Shown here in pieces: positions 25,501-35,400 of a stretch of DNA of 64,000 bases. Within the stretch, counting starts at the first letter, position 1. Every line of letters starts with the position of its first letter. The position numbers and the translations under genes were made by a program. The notes under the pieces were generated by a model, which saw only the letters and a list, made by a program, of their open reading frames with translations, was not told the origin of the DNA and made no database searches. The stretch lies in assembly GCA_002162955.1 (NCBI GenBank), contig MABD01000037.1:158031-222030 (forward strand). The letters are read 5' to 3'. Origin of the DNA: Gammaproteobacteria bacterium 45_16_T64. Its GTDB lineage: Bacteria > Pseudomonadota > Gammaproteobacteria > Pseudomonadales > Ketobacteraceae.

Positions 25501-28500
25501 GCCAAGATCGCTTTGGCCTGCCCTTCGACCGCAGGAGAGGTGTAACCTGGTTTATTTGATCCGTCATTATTTGTCGCAGAGCCTTTAATAATCCCATAAA
25601 TATGATCATTATCCCTAAGCGCGTCATCTAAGCGCTTTAATAATACAACTCCCGCGCCCTGGCCTTGAATAGTGCCCTCCGCCTTTTCATCAAAAGCACG
25701 GCAGTGGCCATCTGGAGACATGATCATTCCCCGCTGATATAAGTAACCTGACTTTTCCAGTCGGCCAAGTGACACCCCCCCGGCTAACGCCGCATCACAC
25801 TCCTGGCTTAACAATGCCTGACATGCGCTGTGCACCGCAACCAATGACGTTGAGCACGCCGTCTGTACTACTACAGCAGGGCCATTAAGATTAAGTTTGT
25901 AGGAAATCCTTGTCGACAAGAAATCTTTGTCATTACCAATCATCAGCGGGTAATCACCCACAGCCTGAGTTAGCTTTGTATGTCCGGCTAAATGATTCAT
26001 CATATAATGATTCATCCCTACACCAGCATAAACACCCGTACGCCCATCAAAATGATCGGGAACATATCCTCCATCTTCCAGTGCCTCCCAAGCGCACTCC
26101 AAGAATATGCGTTGCTGAGGGTCAGTTATCTGTGCTTCCCTTGGAGAAAACCCAAAAAACTCAGCGTCAAAACTCCTTACATTCGATATGCAACTTTGTG
26201 CACGGACGTAATTGGGATTATCCAACAAGCTTTTATCAACACCCGCGCCCTCTAATTCGTCCTTAGAATAGAATTTAATGGACTCGACTTTAGATGCGAT
26301 GTTATGCCAAAATTCTTCAGTTGTATCTGCTCCAGGAAATCGCCCAGACATACCAACGATCGCAACCTTAACACCAATGAGTTCTTCTAATAATCTCCGT
26401 CGTAATCGCAGGCGTTCGAAATGGCCATCCTGATGCAAATAGAAAGCATCGTCTTCCTCATCCTTTTCAAGGTAGTGAGATAGCGCTTGTATAGTCGGAT
26501 ACTTGAATAGGTCGACCATCGTTACTTTCTTTTTTAGCATTTCAGGCAATCTTCCGAATACCTTTGCCAACAACAAAGAATGTCCACCTAGATCAAAGAA
26601 GTTCTCGAAAATACTGACATTATCGACAGGTAAAACTGAGACCCATACTTCAGCCAATATACGTTCAATTTCATTCCTAGGTGGAACGAATGTTGACTTA
26701 CCGTCGTAACCGGAAAATTTAGGCGAGGGGAGCTTTTCCCTGTCTATTTTCTTATTTGGGGTTAACGGAAACGCATCAAGAAACACGAACGAAGACGGCA
26801 CCATATAGTCTGGCAGCCTATCTTCTAAGGATTTCTTTATCTCCCCTTGCGTCAGCGATGCATCTACCAACTTGATAACATAAGCTACCAGGTATTTGTC
26901 TACAGTCCCAGAATCATCCTTATCTCCCTCATTTGCGACAACCAACACATCGGCAACAGAACCATGTTCGCTAATAGCCGCTTCTATTTCTCCGAGCTCT
27001 ATTCGAAATCCACGAATTTTTACCTGATGATCCAGACGCCCTAGATATTCGATACTACCGTCTGGCCGATAACTACATAAATCCCCTGTACCATAGAGGC
27101 GTCCCTCTTTGTCTGTACTAAAAGGGTTCTGAATAAATTTTTCTTCAGTGAGTTCTTTTCTATTTAGATACCCTCTCGCCAACCCTTTACCTGCAAGATA
27201 TAGTTCACCTGGTACTCCAACCGGTTGAACGCCAAGAAAATCATCCAATATATAACAGCAGGTGTTTGCTACTGGCTTACCGATTGAAGGCGCAGATTTT
27301 CCATCCAGTTTTGCGACTGTTGCCCAAACTGTCGACTCGGTTGGCCCATAAGCATTAAACAGGTCTCTATTCTTGGACCAGGCTTTTGCTAACTCTAAGG
27401 AACAAGCCTCTCCCCCAACCACGAGCGTCTTGAGCTTGCTTACCTGATCTGGATCCATCGCACTTACTATCGAGGGCGGCAACAGCACCCAAGTAATTTC
27501 GTTAGAATTAAGAAATTCAACCAGGCCATCCCCTAGCAAGGATTCCTTAGAACCCAAAAATAACGTTGCTCCATTTTGCAAAGATAATGAAATGGAGAAT
27601 ATGGAGGCATCAAAATTAAGCGACGCAAAAAGTAGAACGTTATCCGCGTAAGTGATGTCAAACACGTTTCGTTGCGTCAATAAAAGGTTCGTTAACGCAC
27701 TGTGCTCTACCATTACCCCCTTGGGTTTTCCGGTTGACCCTGAGGTATAGATGACGTACGCAAGATCTGTAGGAGATATTTTCGTTATCAATTCAGCAGA
27801 TGACTCAGCTTGAATATCATCTTTAACCCGATCAACCAAAATGCTTTTATAGTTAAGTCTTGGCAGCTTCCTATCAGATTGTGCATCAGTCACTACGACG
27901 GAGACATTTGCATCGTCAATCATAAATTCAAGCCGCTCTGAAGGGTATTCAGGGTCCAGAGGAAGATAAGCCCCTCCCGCCTTAAATATACCTACAATTG
28001 CGACAATCATTTGGCACGACCTATTAAGCGATATTCCGACGATATTCCCCGTTGAAACACCTTGCTTTGCTAAATAACGGGCGAGACTATTAGATCGCTC
28101 ATCTAACTCACGGTATGACAGCCCATCGCCTTCGAAATCCACAGCAATAGCATCCGGGTAACGCGCGACCGTTTCCGAAAATGTCGTAACAATATTTTTG
28201 TCGTCCCCTTCACTCACAGACGTAGTGTTCCAATGAGTAACAATGTCGCCTCTCTCTTCCGGCGTTAAGAGCACGAGATCAGATATGCTTTTGGTTGGAT
28301 CATTCGACACTTCGGACATCAGCTGCCTAAAATGACGCGACATTCGTTCGATAGTATCATTGGAGAAAAGGTCAGCGTTATATTCAATACCAAATATAAA
28401 TGATTTTTGAAATTTGCTGAGCTTGAAAGTCAGATCAAAATCATCTAATTGCTGTCGCCTTTCGTAACGCTTCCAAACTCCTAAGCCCTTCATATCCCAT

Positions 28501-29645
28501 AGCATTTCACCGTCGTCAGACATCGTAACCAAAGGTTCAGATCTGTTTTCGAAACTATTGATATTCTCCCAAACAAATGACGTTTGAAATAGTTGAGACT
28601 GACTTGAACTTCGATTAATCGATAATTTCTCAGCGATGAGAGAGAGTGGATAATGTTGATTTTCAATGGCAAGTTGTGTCTTTTCAAATACCTGCTGCAA
28701 AAAAGAATTGGTGGATTGTAAAGGATCCACTTTCGATCGAATAACCACAGGGTTAACAAAATAATTATATACCCCCGCAAACTCCTTTCCCCTTCCTCCT
28801 GTTGGGGTCCCGACCGCAATATCCCTTTGATTCGAATACTTATGTAATAAGAGATGAAAAGTCGCTATATAAAGCGAAAACAAGGATATATCAAGATCCC
28901 TAGCAAGTGCGTTATACTCCTCGATCTCGTTTTTTTCTAGATTTATACCAAAATAACTTCCATTACATGTCATTTTTGGCGGCCGCGGGTAGTCCGTCGG
29001 GAGATTCAATGTTGAATCCAATCCCGCCAATTCTTTCAACCAATAGTCCAATTGCTCATTACCTTTATTACTAAGAATAAAGGCAGCTTGGTGATCAACA
29101 AAATCCGAATAGCAACATTCTATCGGTGGAAGACTTGGTAATACTCCCGCCTCCAAAGCGGGGTACACCTGTCGCAATTCATTGAACAATGTCATTGTCG
29201 ACCACAGGTCAATACCAATATGTTGTGTATAGGTTGCCAATATTCTTGTTTTACCCGGACGATGGAAAACGACCCAACGCATTGGCGACTCATTAAAAAG
29301 ATCAAAATCCCTTTTCAGTTCTTTATCCGAATATAAATTCTGGAAATCCGCATCATCAATATCGTCAGTAAATATTTCCTCGAAATATAACGCGGGTGTA
29401 TCGATTTTCTGGACAACAACGCCATCCACTTCTCTGAAAACACCACCAAGCGAAGGGTGGCGTAAAGTGAGAAATTCTAATGAACGTTTAAATATAGTTA
29501 GATCAATATGTTCCGGTATTTCCCACAAAAATTGCACATTATAAATACCTGTGCCAGGAGAACAATTATGCAGTAACCACAACGCTTGCTGTCCATAACT
29601 TAACGACTGGGCCACTCGCACCTTACTGCTGACGTTACTCATCAT
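22560..29645 (-). CDS. Single-chain hybrid NRPS-PKS (C-A-T-KS-AT-ACP-TE)
   Basis: Domains in order with rough residues: condensation (10-450; catalytic His in QHIGID near 141); adenylation (485-900; YTSGSTGKPKG near 632, NAYGPTE, GRLDHQVKIRGFRIELGE, late Lys in NKKIDR); carrier (Ser in LGGHSL near 1021); ketosynthase (1090-1520; Cys in TACSTS near 1263, His in HGTATQ near 1402 and GHLDAAS near 1440); acyltransferase (1620-1930; GHSVGEY near 1709, HGFH, malonyl-type); carrier (LGGDSL near 2036); thioesterase (2090-2350; GGSSFGG near 2179). All active-site residues appear intact. There is no KR, DH or ER. It would join an acyl group to one amino acid, add one ketide unit and release the product. 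Hand-read adenylation code D-A-F-L-V-G-A-V-W suggests a hydrophobic residue. Two ATGs compete; 29642 has better spacing to GGGAAG. No phosphopantetheinyl transferase is nearby. Confidence 0.95.
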   Translation of the reverse strand: MMSNVSSKVRVAQSLSYGQQALWLLHNCSPGTGIYNVQFLWEIPEHIDLTIFKRSLEFLTLRHPSLGGVFREVDGVVVQKIDTPALYFEEIFTDDIDDADFQNLYSDKELKRDFDLFNESPMRWVVFHRPGKTRILATYTQHIGIDLWSTMTLFNELRQVYPALEAGVLPSLPPIECCYSDFVDHQAAFILSNKGNEQLDYWLKELAGLDSTLNLPTDYPRPPKMTCNGSYFGINLEKNEIEEYNALARDLDISLFSLYIATFHLLLHKYSNQRDIAVGTPTGGRGKEFAGVYNYFVNPVVIRSKVDPLQSTNSFLQQVFEKTQLAIENQHYPLSLIAEKLSINRSSSQSQLFQTSFVWENINSFENRSEPLVTMSDDGEMLWDMKGLGVWKRYERRQQLDDFDLTFKLSKFQKSFIFGIEYNADLFSNDTIERMSRHFRQLMSEVSNDPTKSISDLVLLTPEERGDIVTHWNTTSVSEGDDKNIVTTFSETVARYPDAIAVDFEGDGLSYRELDERSNSLARYLAKQGVSTGNIVGISLNRSCQMIVAIVGIFKAGGAYLPLDPEYPSERLEFMIDDANVSVVVTDAQSDRKLPRLNYKSILVDRVKDDIQAESSAELITKISPTDLAYVIYTSGSTGKPKGVMVEHSALTNLLLTQRNVFDITYADNVLLFASLNFDASIFSISLSLQNGATLFLGSKESLLGDGLVEFLNSNEITWVLLPPSIVSAMDPDQVSKLKTLVVGGEACSLELAKAWSKNRDLFNAYGPTESTVWATVAKLDGKSAPSIGKPVANTCCYILDDFLGVQPVGVPGELYLAGKGLARGYLNRKELTEEKFIQNPFSTDKEGRLYGTGDLCSYRPDGSIEYLGRLDHQVKIRGFRIELGEIEAAISEHGSVADVLVVANEGDKDDSGTVDKYLVAYVIKLVDASLTQGEIKKSLEDRLPDYMVPSSFVFLDAFPLTPNKKIDREKLPSPKFSGYDGKSTFVPPRNEIERILAEVWVSVLPVDNVSIFENFFDLGGHSLLLAKVFGRLPEMLKKKVTMVDLFKYPTIQALSHYLEKDEEDDAFYLHQDGHFERLRLRRRLLEELIGVKVAIVGMSGRFPGADTTEEFWHNIASKVESIKFYSKDELEGAGVDKSLLDNPNYVRAQSCISNVRSFDAEFFGFSPREAQITDPQQRIFLECAWEALEDGGYVPDHFDGRTGVYAGVGMNHYMMNHLAGHTKLTQAVGDYPLMIGNDKDFLSTRISYKLNLNGPAVVVQTACSTSLVAVHSACQALLSQECDAALAGGVSLGRLEKSGYLYQRGMIMSPDGHCRAFDEKAEGTIQGQGAGVVLLKRLDDALRDNDHIYGIIKGSATNNDGSNKPGYTSPAVEGQAKAILAAIANANIVAEDISYVETHGTATQLGDPIEIEGLSQAYVSKVSDRQPCAIGSVKSNIGHLDAASGVVGLIKTAKALDKKLLPPTVHFEKANEKINFDKTPFYVNTNLKSWVAKNEVRYAGVSSFGIGGTNAHVILREAPKKYASEKSRPWRMLLLSAKTPSALDRMTERLVEYLKDTDDVNFSNVCYTLQMGRKRFDYRRYLVCRNEDEAIAQLSSGGHKDVVSTSYKHFPRKIVFMFSGQGSQYINMAKHLYQVEVGFREEVKKCRKLLRERFVYLYENLSEKDFSAQTETLHQTYITQPSLFILEYALAKTLMSWGIEPKVMIGHSVGEYVAACLAGVFTLEQALEIVAIRGKLIQNLPGGEMLSVQLPEKQAREYLTYQISLAAVNGESRCVFSGQTEAILDLQSRLGKAGIQNRLLHTSHGFHSHMMESILDKFKNTVARRAPKKPEIPIISSMTGDYLTDEQATSAEYWAQHLRKEVRFDDGLSRLFTDRIQENEGLILLEVGPGKVLSTLAKQHRQKAESDIVISTMRHAYEEISDIRQLLKALGRLWANNVDINWSVFHNARQRYKVPLPTYPFERQEYWIAARERVDVATVDAIVDDDSNVMVAVGGGERVEEKQSFDDVEKKISDIWSACLGIPHINLHDDFFDLGGDSLIAVSLVDKLSSVFETPIATHVLIQKSTIGELADHIKLLIQHPEALASVSGGDQAASPLVLIQKGSAEKRPLFMVHPIGGEVYFYRDLARNLGSDQPLYAFQAPGLSGHVEPLSCVHEIAKQYIKELKLLAVEPPYMLGGSSFGGLVAFEMAQQLKAEGDDLALLVMIDTPTPQDMPTHLTDSAAILQYLLKDEMELSVEELRKFEPKSQIDYVLDKATHDGRSHMLPSHLSVSLFNTWIAHQKATFNYSPVSYDGDVLFYCHTVPMEHFPSAPHRSWSGFVEGRVSVHHMPGDHISMNYHPHITKLADHLKSEITLRLTIT

Positions 29646-29833
29646 CTACTTCCCGCTATAAATATACTGACGTTAAGAAAGCTTAGACGAGAAAGAAAAT
29701 TTAATCTTTTGCGGCTGGCGAATAAACATGCCAATTTAAAATAAAATTACAAATAAGCACATAACCGTCGTAAAATATGTCGACAAAGTCCAGTATTCAT
29801 AATATAAAACTATTTGATTCTGAAATTGCTATA

Positions 29834-32266
29834 CTAACGTAGAAATTTTTCAACAAATTCTGCAGCGTTAACAGGCCTTCCTAAATAATACCCTTGACCC
29901 TCATCACACCCCTGCTCAAGTAAAAACTTCAGCTGAGCTTCTGTTTCAACGCCTTCCGCTATTACCTGCATATCCATACTTTGACCCAGTCGAATAATCG
30001 ATGTCACGATCGCTTCATCATTACTATCAACCTTAATATCCTTAACGAAAGACTGATCAATTTTCAATTTACTGATAGGAAAGCGTTTTAGATATGCTAA
30101 AGAAGAATAACCTGTACCAAAATCATCAATGGAAGTCTTAATCCCCATACTATTAAGTTGTTCAAGAATCTCAATGGCCGCTTGAACATCCTCAACCAAT
30201 ACGCCTTCCGTAATCTCAACTTCTAAGCATTGTGCTGGCAGACCACTGGATGATATCGCTTCATCAATACAAGCAAGCAATCTATGATGGCCAAACTGCC
30301 TGGGTGAAAGGTTTACTGCAACAGTTAAGCACTTGTCAAAATCTCGATTCCACTCACTGAGTTGATGGCATGCTGTCTTAATCACCCATTCACCGATAGG
30401 AATAATGGTACCGGTTTCTTCCGCAATAGGAATAAAGTCTGCGGGGGATATCATATCCTTTTTCGGATGAAACCATCGAATAAGCGCTTCCATACCGATT
30501 AACTTACCACTTTCGATATGAAACTGCGGTTGATAGTACAATTCGAACTGCTGTTTATTTACCGCCTTCCGCAGATCATTTTCTAACCGCAGCAACTCTA
30601 ACGTTCTCGCATTCATATCCGCGGTATAAAATTGATAGGTGTCTTTCCCTTGATCTTTTGCGCGATACATTGCCGTATCGGCGTTACGAATCAATGAGTC
30701 AGGCGAATCGCCATCCCCAGGGTACAAGGCAATACCAATACTCGCGCTAATTCGAAATTCGTTGGTATCTAAGGTAAAAGGGTCCAAAAAGGTAGACAAT
30801 ATTTTCTGAGTGAAGTTACTAACAACCTCAGGCGAAGTCACATCCTCTATGTGGATAATAAACTCATCCCCCCCCAAGCGCGCAAGCGTATCTTCTTTTC
30901 TTATCAGTTTACCCAAGCGTTCAGCCACCATCTGAAGCAGATGATCACCTTCAACATGCCCTAGCGATTCATTAATATTTTTGAATCGATCCAAATCGAT
31001 ATACAGAATAGCAATGGAGCGGTCACTTCTCTTAGCACGCGTTATGGACTGTTGGATTCGGTCAAGCAAGAGCAACCGATTTGGAAGCTTGGTAAGCGAA
31101 TCGTGATGCGAAAGGAAAGCAAGTTGGTCTTGTGATTTCTTAATCGAACTAATATCGCTAAACACGAGAACGTAATTTGCTATATCACCATCGTGATCAG
31201 CCACTTTACTTATCGTCACCCAAGCCGGAAAGGTCTCTCCATTTTTTCTTTGACTACGAACCTCTCCCTGCCATTGAGCATTTCTCTTAAGGTGGCTCTT
31301 GATTTCTTTCAACTTACCAAAGAGTTGCTGTGTTGTTTCGGTCAAACGCGGCCTAAACCCAATGGATTCGTTCTCTGCATAGCCTGTAATGGAGCTGTAA
31401 GCCTCATTCGTGGCCAGAATAAGAAATTTAGTATCCGTGATCATCACGCCTTCCGCGGCACTTCTAAAAACTGCAGCCGCTTGATTTAGCTGATGTTCCG
31501 AACGCTTTTCCTCCGTGACATCCTGCATCATCAACATCACCCGCCCAGGCCCCTCTGAGGCAGTAATTGAACCTCTAATGGGAGTTGCGATGACTTTGTA
31601 GTGCGTTTTATTTTCCGTAACTACATTAAATTGGCGCAGCTGATGATCGGTAAAGATGTTACTCAGTGGGGAAAATACTTCCTCCACAATCGTATCAGTA
31701 AATGCATGGTGGACCGACTCTTGATGATGGTCTCCAAACCAGCGAACCATCACACCATTCATAAAATGAATGATCAAGTTATCGTCAACTATAAGCAGCC
31801 CTGCGCCTGCTTGTTCAATCCCTCCAATAATCGCACCGTATAATTCAATACTCTCTGCTAGCGCCTCTTCAGCCTCTCTACGGGCCTGACGTTCATAGTA
31901 TTCTTGCATTTCTCGATTAATGACTGGAGATAATCGAGCTAAATTGTCCTTTTTAATGAAGTCATTGGCACCTAACTTCATCAAAAGTGCAGCTTCTTCT
32001 TCACCGATCGCGCCAGAAACCAATATAAAAGGTCTGTCAGCATTATATTCACGCCACTGGCTCAACGCTTTCTCAGGCGTGTAACAAGGCATATGGCAGT
32101 CTGAAATGGCAATATCCCAATGATCTTTAAGCGCTAAAGACATGTCGTCTTCGTTATCTACTCGGGCGTGAACAAACTGGAAACCTTCTTTTTTTAAGAC
32201 ACGACGAAGTAGCATCTCATCAACAGATGAATCATCGATAATTAGAATATTTAATGTGTCATGCAT
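29834..32266 (-). CDS. REC-PAS-PAS-GGDEF-EAL bifunctional c-di-GMP response regulator
   Basis: Domains: receiver (about 1-120; ILIIDDSSVDE, phospho-Asp in IAISDCHMP, KKDNL), PAS (about 135-250), second PAS (about 255-375; FSDISSIKKSQDQ as exit linker), GGDEF (about 385-545; LARLGGDEFIIHIED near residue 466) and EAL (about 560-805; MEALIRWFHP, VEITEGVLVED, SIDDFGTGYSSL, KIDQSFVKDI, VIAEGVETE). Both catalytic cores look intact. ATG 32266 has only a weak upstream purine stretch. It lies about 195 bp downstream of the two giant kinase genes and 190 bp upstream of the NRPS-PKS gene, all on the same strand, so it is the natural candidate receiver for those kinases. That pairing is inferred from position. 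Confidence 0.92.
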   Translation of the reverse strand: MHDTLNILIIDDSSVDEMLLRRVLKKEGFQFVHARVDNEDDMSLALKDHWDIAISDCHMPCYTPEKALSQWREYNADRPFILVSGAIGEEEAALLMKLGANDFIKKDNLARLSPVINREMQEYYERQARREAEEALAESIELYGAIIGGIEQAGAGLLIVDDNLIIHFMNGVMVRWFGDHHQESVHHAFTDTIVEEVFSPLSNIFTDHQLRQFNVVTENKTHYKVIATPIRGSITASEGPGRVMLMMQDVTEEKRSEHQLNQAAAVFRSAAEGVMITDTKFLILATNEAYSSITGYAENESIGFRPRLTETTQQLFGKLKEIKSHLKRNAQWQGEVRSQRKNGETFPAWVTISKVADHDGDIANYVLVFSDISSIKKSQDQLAFLSHHDSLTKLPNRLLLLDRIQQSITRAKRSDRSIAILYIDLDRFKNINESLGHVEGDHLLQMVAERLGKLIRKEDTLARLGGDEFIIHIEDVTSPEVVSNFTQKILSTFLDPFTLDTNEFRISASIGIALYPGDGDSPDSLIRNADTAMYRAKDQGKDTYQFYTADMNARTLELLRLENDLRKAVNKQQFELYYQPQFHIESGKLIGMEALIRWFHPKKDMISPADFIPIAEETGTIIPIGEWVIKTACHQLSEWNRDFDKCLTVAVNLSPRQFGHHRLLACIDEAISSSGLPAQCLEVEITEGVLVEDVQAAIEILEQLNSMGIKTSIDDFGTGYSSLAYLKRFPISKLKIDQSFVKDIKVDSNDEAIVTSIIRLGQSMDMQVIAEGVETEAQLKFLLEQGCDEGQGYYLGRPVNAAEFVEKFLR

Positions 32267-32460
32267 AGGGCAGAATACTTAAATTGTCATGCATCGGCAG
32301 AACATAGTGAAAATTATTATTAGATTCAAACGAGTAGAGACCTAACACCCCTAAAATGTAGACAAGAATACGTAATTTATCCTTATTTTTATTCATTTTT
32401 TTGCATAAAAACGGGCATGCTAGGCATAAAAAAGAATTTATCTGTCTCCTCGTTTACAAA

Positions 32461-35400
32461 TCAATCAAGATTCGCTTTAAAGTTATACAACGTGAAAAAT
32501 ACTGTTGTCCCTTTTCCCAATTCACTCTCCAACCATACGTCTCCACCGTGACGCTTTATAATTCTATAAACCGTTGCCAATCCAACCCCAGCTCCGTCAA
32601 CTTTGTTTACCGATTCGAATTGACGAAACGGCTTGAATAGACCCTCCGCATTCTCAACATCAAACCCTTCCCCATTGTCTTCTACATAAAAAGTGTGGGG
32701 GTTCCTTAGTGTTGATGTCATTCCAAAGGATATGGCAGGCTGGGCACTGGAATGACTGTATTTCCAAGCGTTCTCAATAAGGTTATCAACCACCTGCTTT
32801 ATAAGCCTAATATCTCCGCTAGAGGTAAGGCCTTGCTGTACGTTGCTTTGTAGCGAGTGGTTCGGTTCCATCGTTCGCAACCATCTCAATTGATCATCAA
32901 CCAAGGTGGATAGGTTTATCTCCTCCCACTTCAACGCGCTCTGGGTAAACCTTGATATTGTGAGTAACCCGTCAATTACTTTCCCCATCACGTCTGATGC
33001 CCCCATTAATTGAGTCATCTTCAATTGACTATTTTCCCCCAGCTCCTCTGCATAATCTTCGTCAAGAGCAGCGGTAAATCCATTTATCGCTCTGAGAGGA
33101 GCCTTAAGATCATGAGATACCGATGCAGTAAAAGCCCTTAGCTCTTCGTTAGCGGCTTGCAACTCTTGTTTTCTCTGTTCAACTTTGGCCTCTAACTCTA
33201 TACCAAACGCTTGATGCTCTCGATATAGTTGAGCGTTCTCTAGCGACACTGCGAATTGCGGTGCAAGTGTTTTAAGAAACTGTATATGCTGATACGAAAA
33301 ATGTTGATCTTGACTGCTATGTTGAAGCAAGATCAAACTTTCACACTTTCCCTTATATACAATGGGATAGCACAATGTTGATGTCTTCGGAAATTGTTTT
33401 AACGCTGGCTGCTCGCTATTATTAATGCTATCGACAATAGACGCTTTTTTGCTTTCAGCACACTGCTGAACCAGTGCCATTGTCCACTGGAGTGAATTAT
33501 CACTCGTGCTATGCGTGGTATATTCACTGCCATTTCTGAACAAGAAAATACCTTTGTCGGCACCGGTATGCTCAACCGCCAAAGCAACGATCTTCTTTTC
33601 CAGCTCAACAAGATCAATTTCTTCTGATATTTCGTTTGCCAATTTTAGCAGGCTCAACTGTCCCACCTGTTCCCCGCCATTATCTAGAAAACTCAAATTT
33701 CGTCTAGACCTGTGATTTGAAACTGAGGCATCCAAAAGTTGCGGAATGCTTTCGTTGGGCCAAGCATCCAAAGCCCCAACACTATTGGTCGCGTGCAAAA
33801 AGCGACTATATAGAGTCTCCAATTTTATGGTGCAACCCCAGCGCTGATATCCCTGTATCGACTTTGTTATATGCAGCCTAACGTAATCCTCCCGCTCTTT
33901 CGCCTGCCAATATAGCGCATGCAGCTCATGGGCCAGCGCATACATTTGAATATACCCATTATCTCGCGCGTCGACGGCAGCTTGATAGTAATACGTCGAA
34001 GCATTTTTGTGACCCAATATACGGTATTTTTCTGCTTGTATTAAGAGCACTTTATGTCGATGATTGGGAGGGTATATTTCAGCAACCTTTTCCAACTTAT
34101 CAATAGATCGAGAAACCTTTTCGAGCGTTCTTTCCATTGCGACTTCATCACCCACAGAAATTAGCTGTAATATAGCAATGACGTATAAGAAGTGATTATC
34201 ATCCCCTATAGCAAACCCCTGAACACGGTCGAGTATATCCGATCGTTCTTCCGATATATTAACAACCTTCGAATACTCACCACTCCAAAAGTAGTACTGT
34301 ACTTTGAGGTGAAAATACCCACAGTATGCAACAGAATTTTTGAGTGTTTCCCATTGGATTTGTGTAAAAGAACTAGGCTCTAATTCATGTTTCGCGTTGG
34401 TATCCATTAACATCGAAAACAGGCGATAATAGTATTTACCCACTGTAACAAATTCACCGCAAGATACGAGAAAACTCTGCAGCCCTTCCGCTTGCTCTTT
34501 AAGATCATCTAATGGCACACCTGCTGAGTATGCGGTCACCAATTTATTGGACAAGCAAGCGGTGTACGCCAAATATTCTCCTTTATCGAAACTACTCCGA
34601 ACTCCTTCCTCCAAAAACCGAACACAATCCAATATCGGGCGACCATAACGACCGGTATAGGCACCTATATTGCTATAGACGAACCCAGACCCTGGATATT
34701 CGCTACTAGAACAGACCCACTCATCAGTGATATCAACAAGACTTTGGCTAAAGTCTGACTTACCCATGGAACACAATAACGAATCGAATATACCAAGCAA
34801 CTGAGGTGTAAATTGTGTAAAGCCATCACTAAGCACACTATTAAGCCCCACTAAACCAAACCATTCAGCCCACTGAAACTGGGATCGATTCGCACCCACC
34901 AAGATCATACTGGCGGCAGTGGATTGCACGGTAGAAAGTACAACGGATTGATTCGTGATAGCGCTATCAATTTCTCCAACTTTCTGAAAACCACCGAGTT
35001 TAAAGAATTCTTTCCATTGAGCGCTGATCGCTGGTGCAATATCCTGATCAATGTCAGGAGTGTCTATTCCCAATAAATTTAGGCAATTAAGTGAATACGT
35101 AACCGCTCTAACCATATCCCCGAGCAAGAATACCAAAGGCGTTTGCTGTGCATAAGATGCAGCCTGCATGATTGGATCAGTATTCACCTGCCGGTATTGG
35201 TCAAATGCCACCATCGCCAACTCACCATCTTTTGCCAGATAGGCGATAGCACCTTGCATCAACAATAGGTCACTGCGGCTTTTTGATATCAACACCTTTC
35301 CCCCGTCGATATCAATTCGCTCATACAAATTCAACGCGCAACAGATGTATTGTAACGCAATTTCATAGGCTGTTTTTTCTTTCGCGACCAGTGCTCCATC

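Noticed and set aside
22560..29645. Several open frames of 60-130 codons on the plus strand within the NRPS-PKS gene (for example 23466-23867 and 25910-26266)
   Set aside because: They are antisense shadows of a continuous 2361-codon gene with full domain content; none shows recognisable protein motifs or a convincing ribosome binding site.
29646..29833. Sigma-54 promoter upstream of the NRPS-PKS gene (TGGCATG...TTCGC on the minus strand)
   Set aside because: The -12 element has CG in place of the required GC, and the -24 element has a mismatch, so the match is not convincing.
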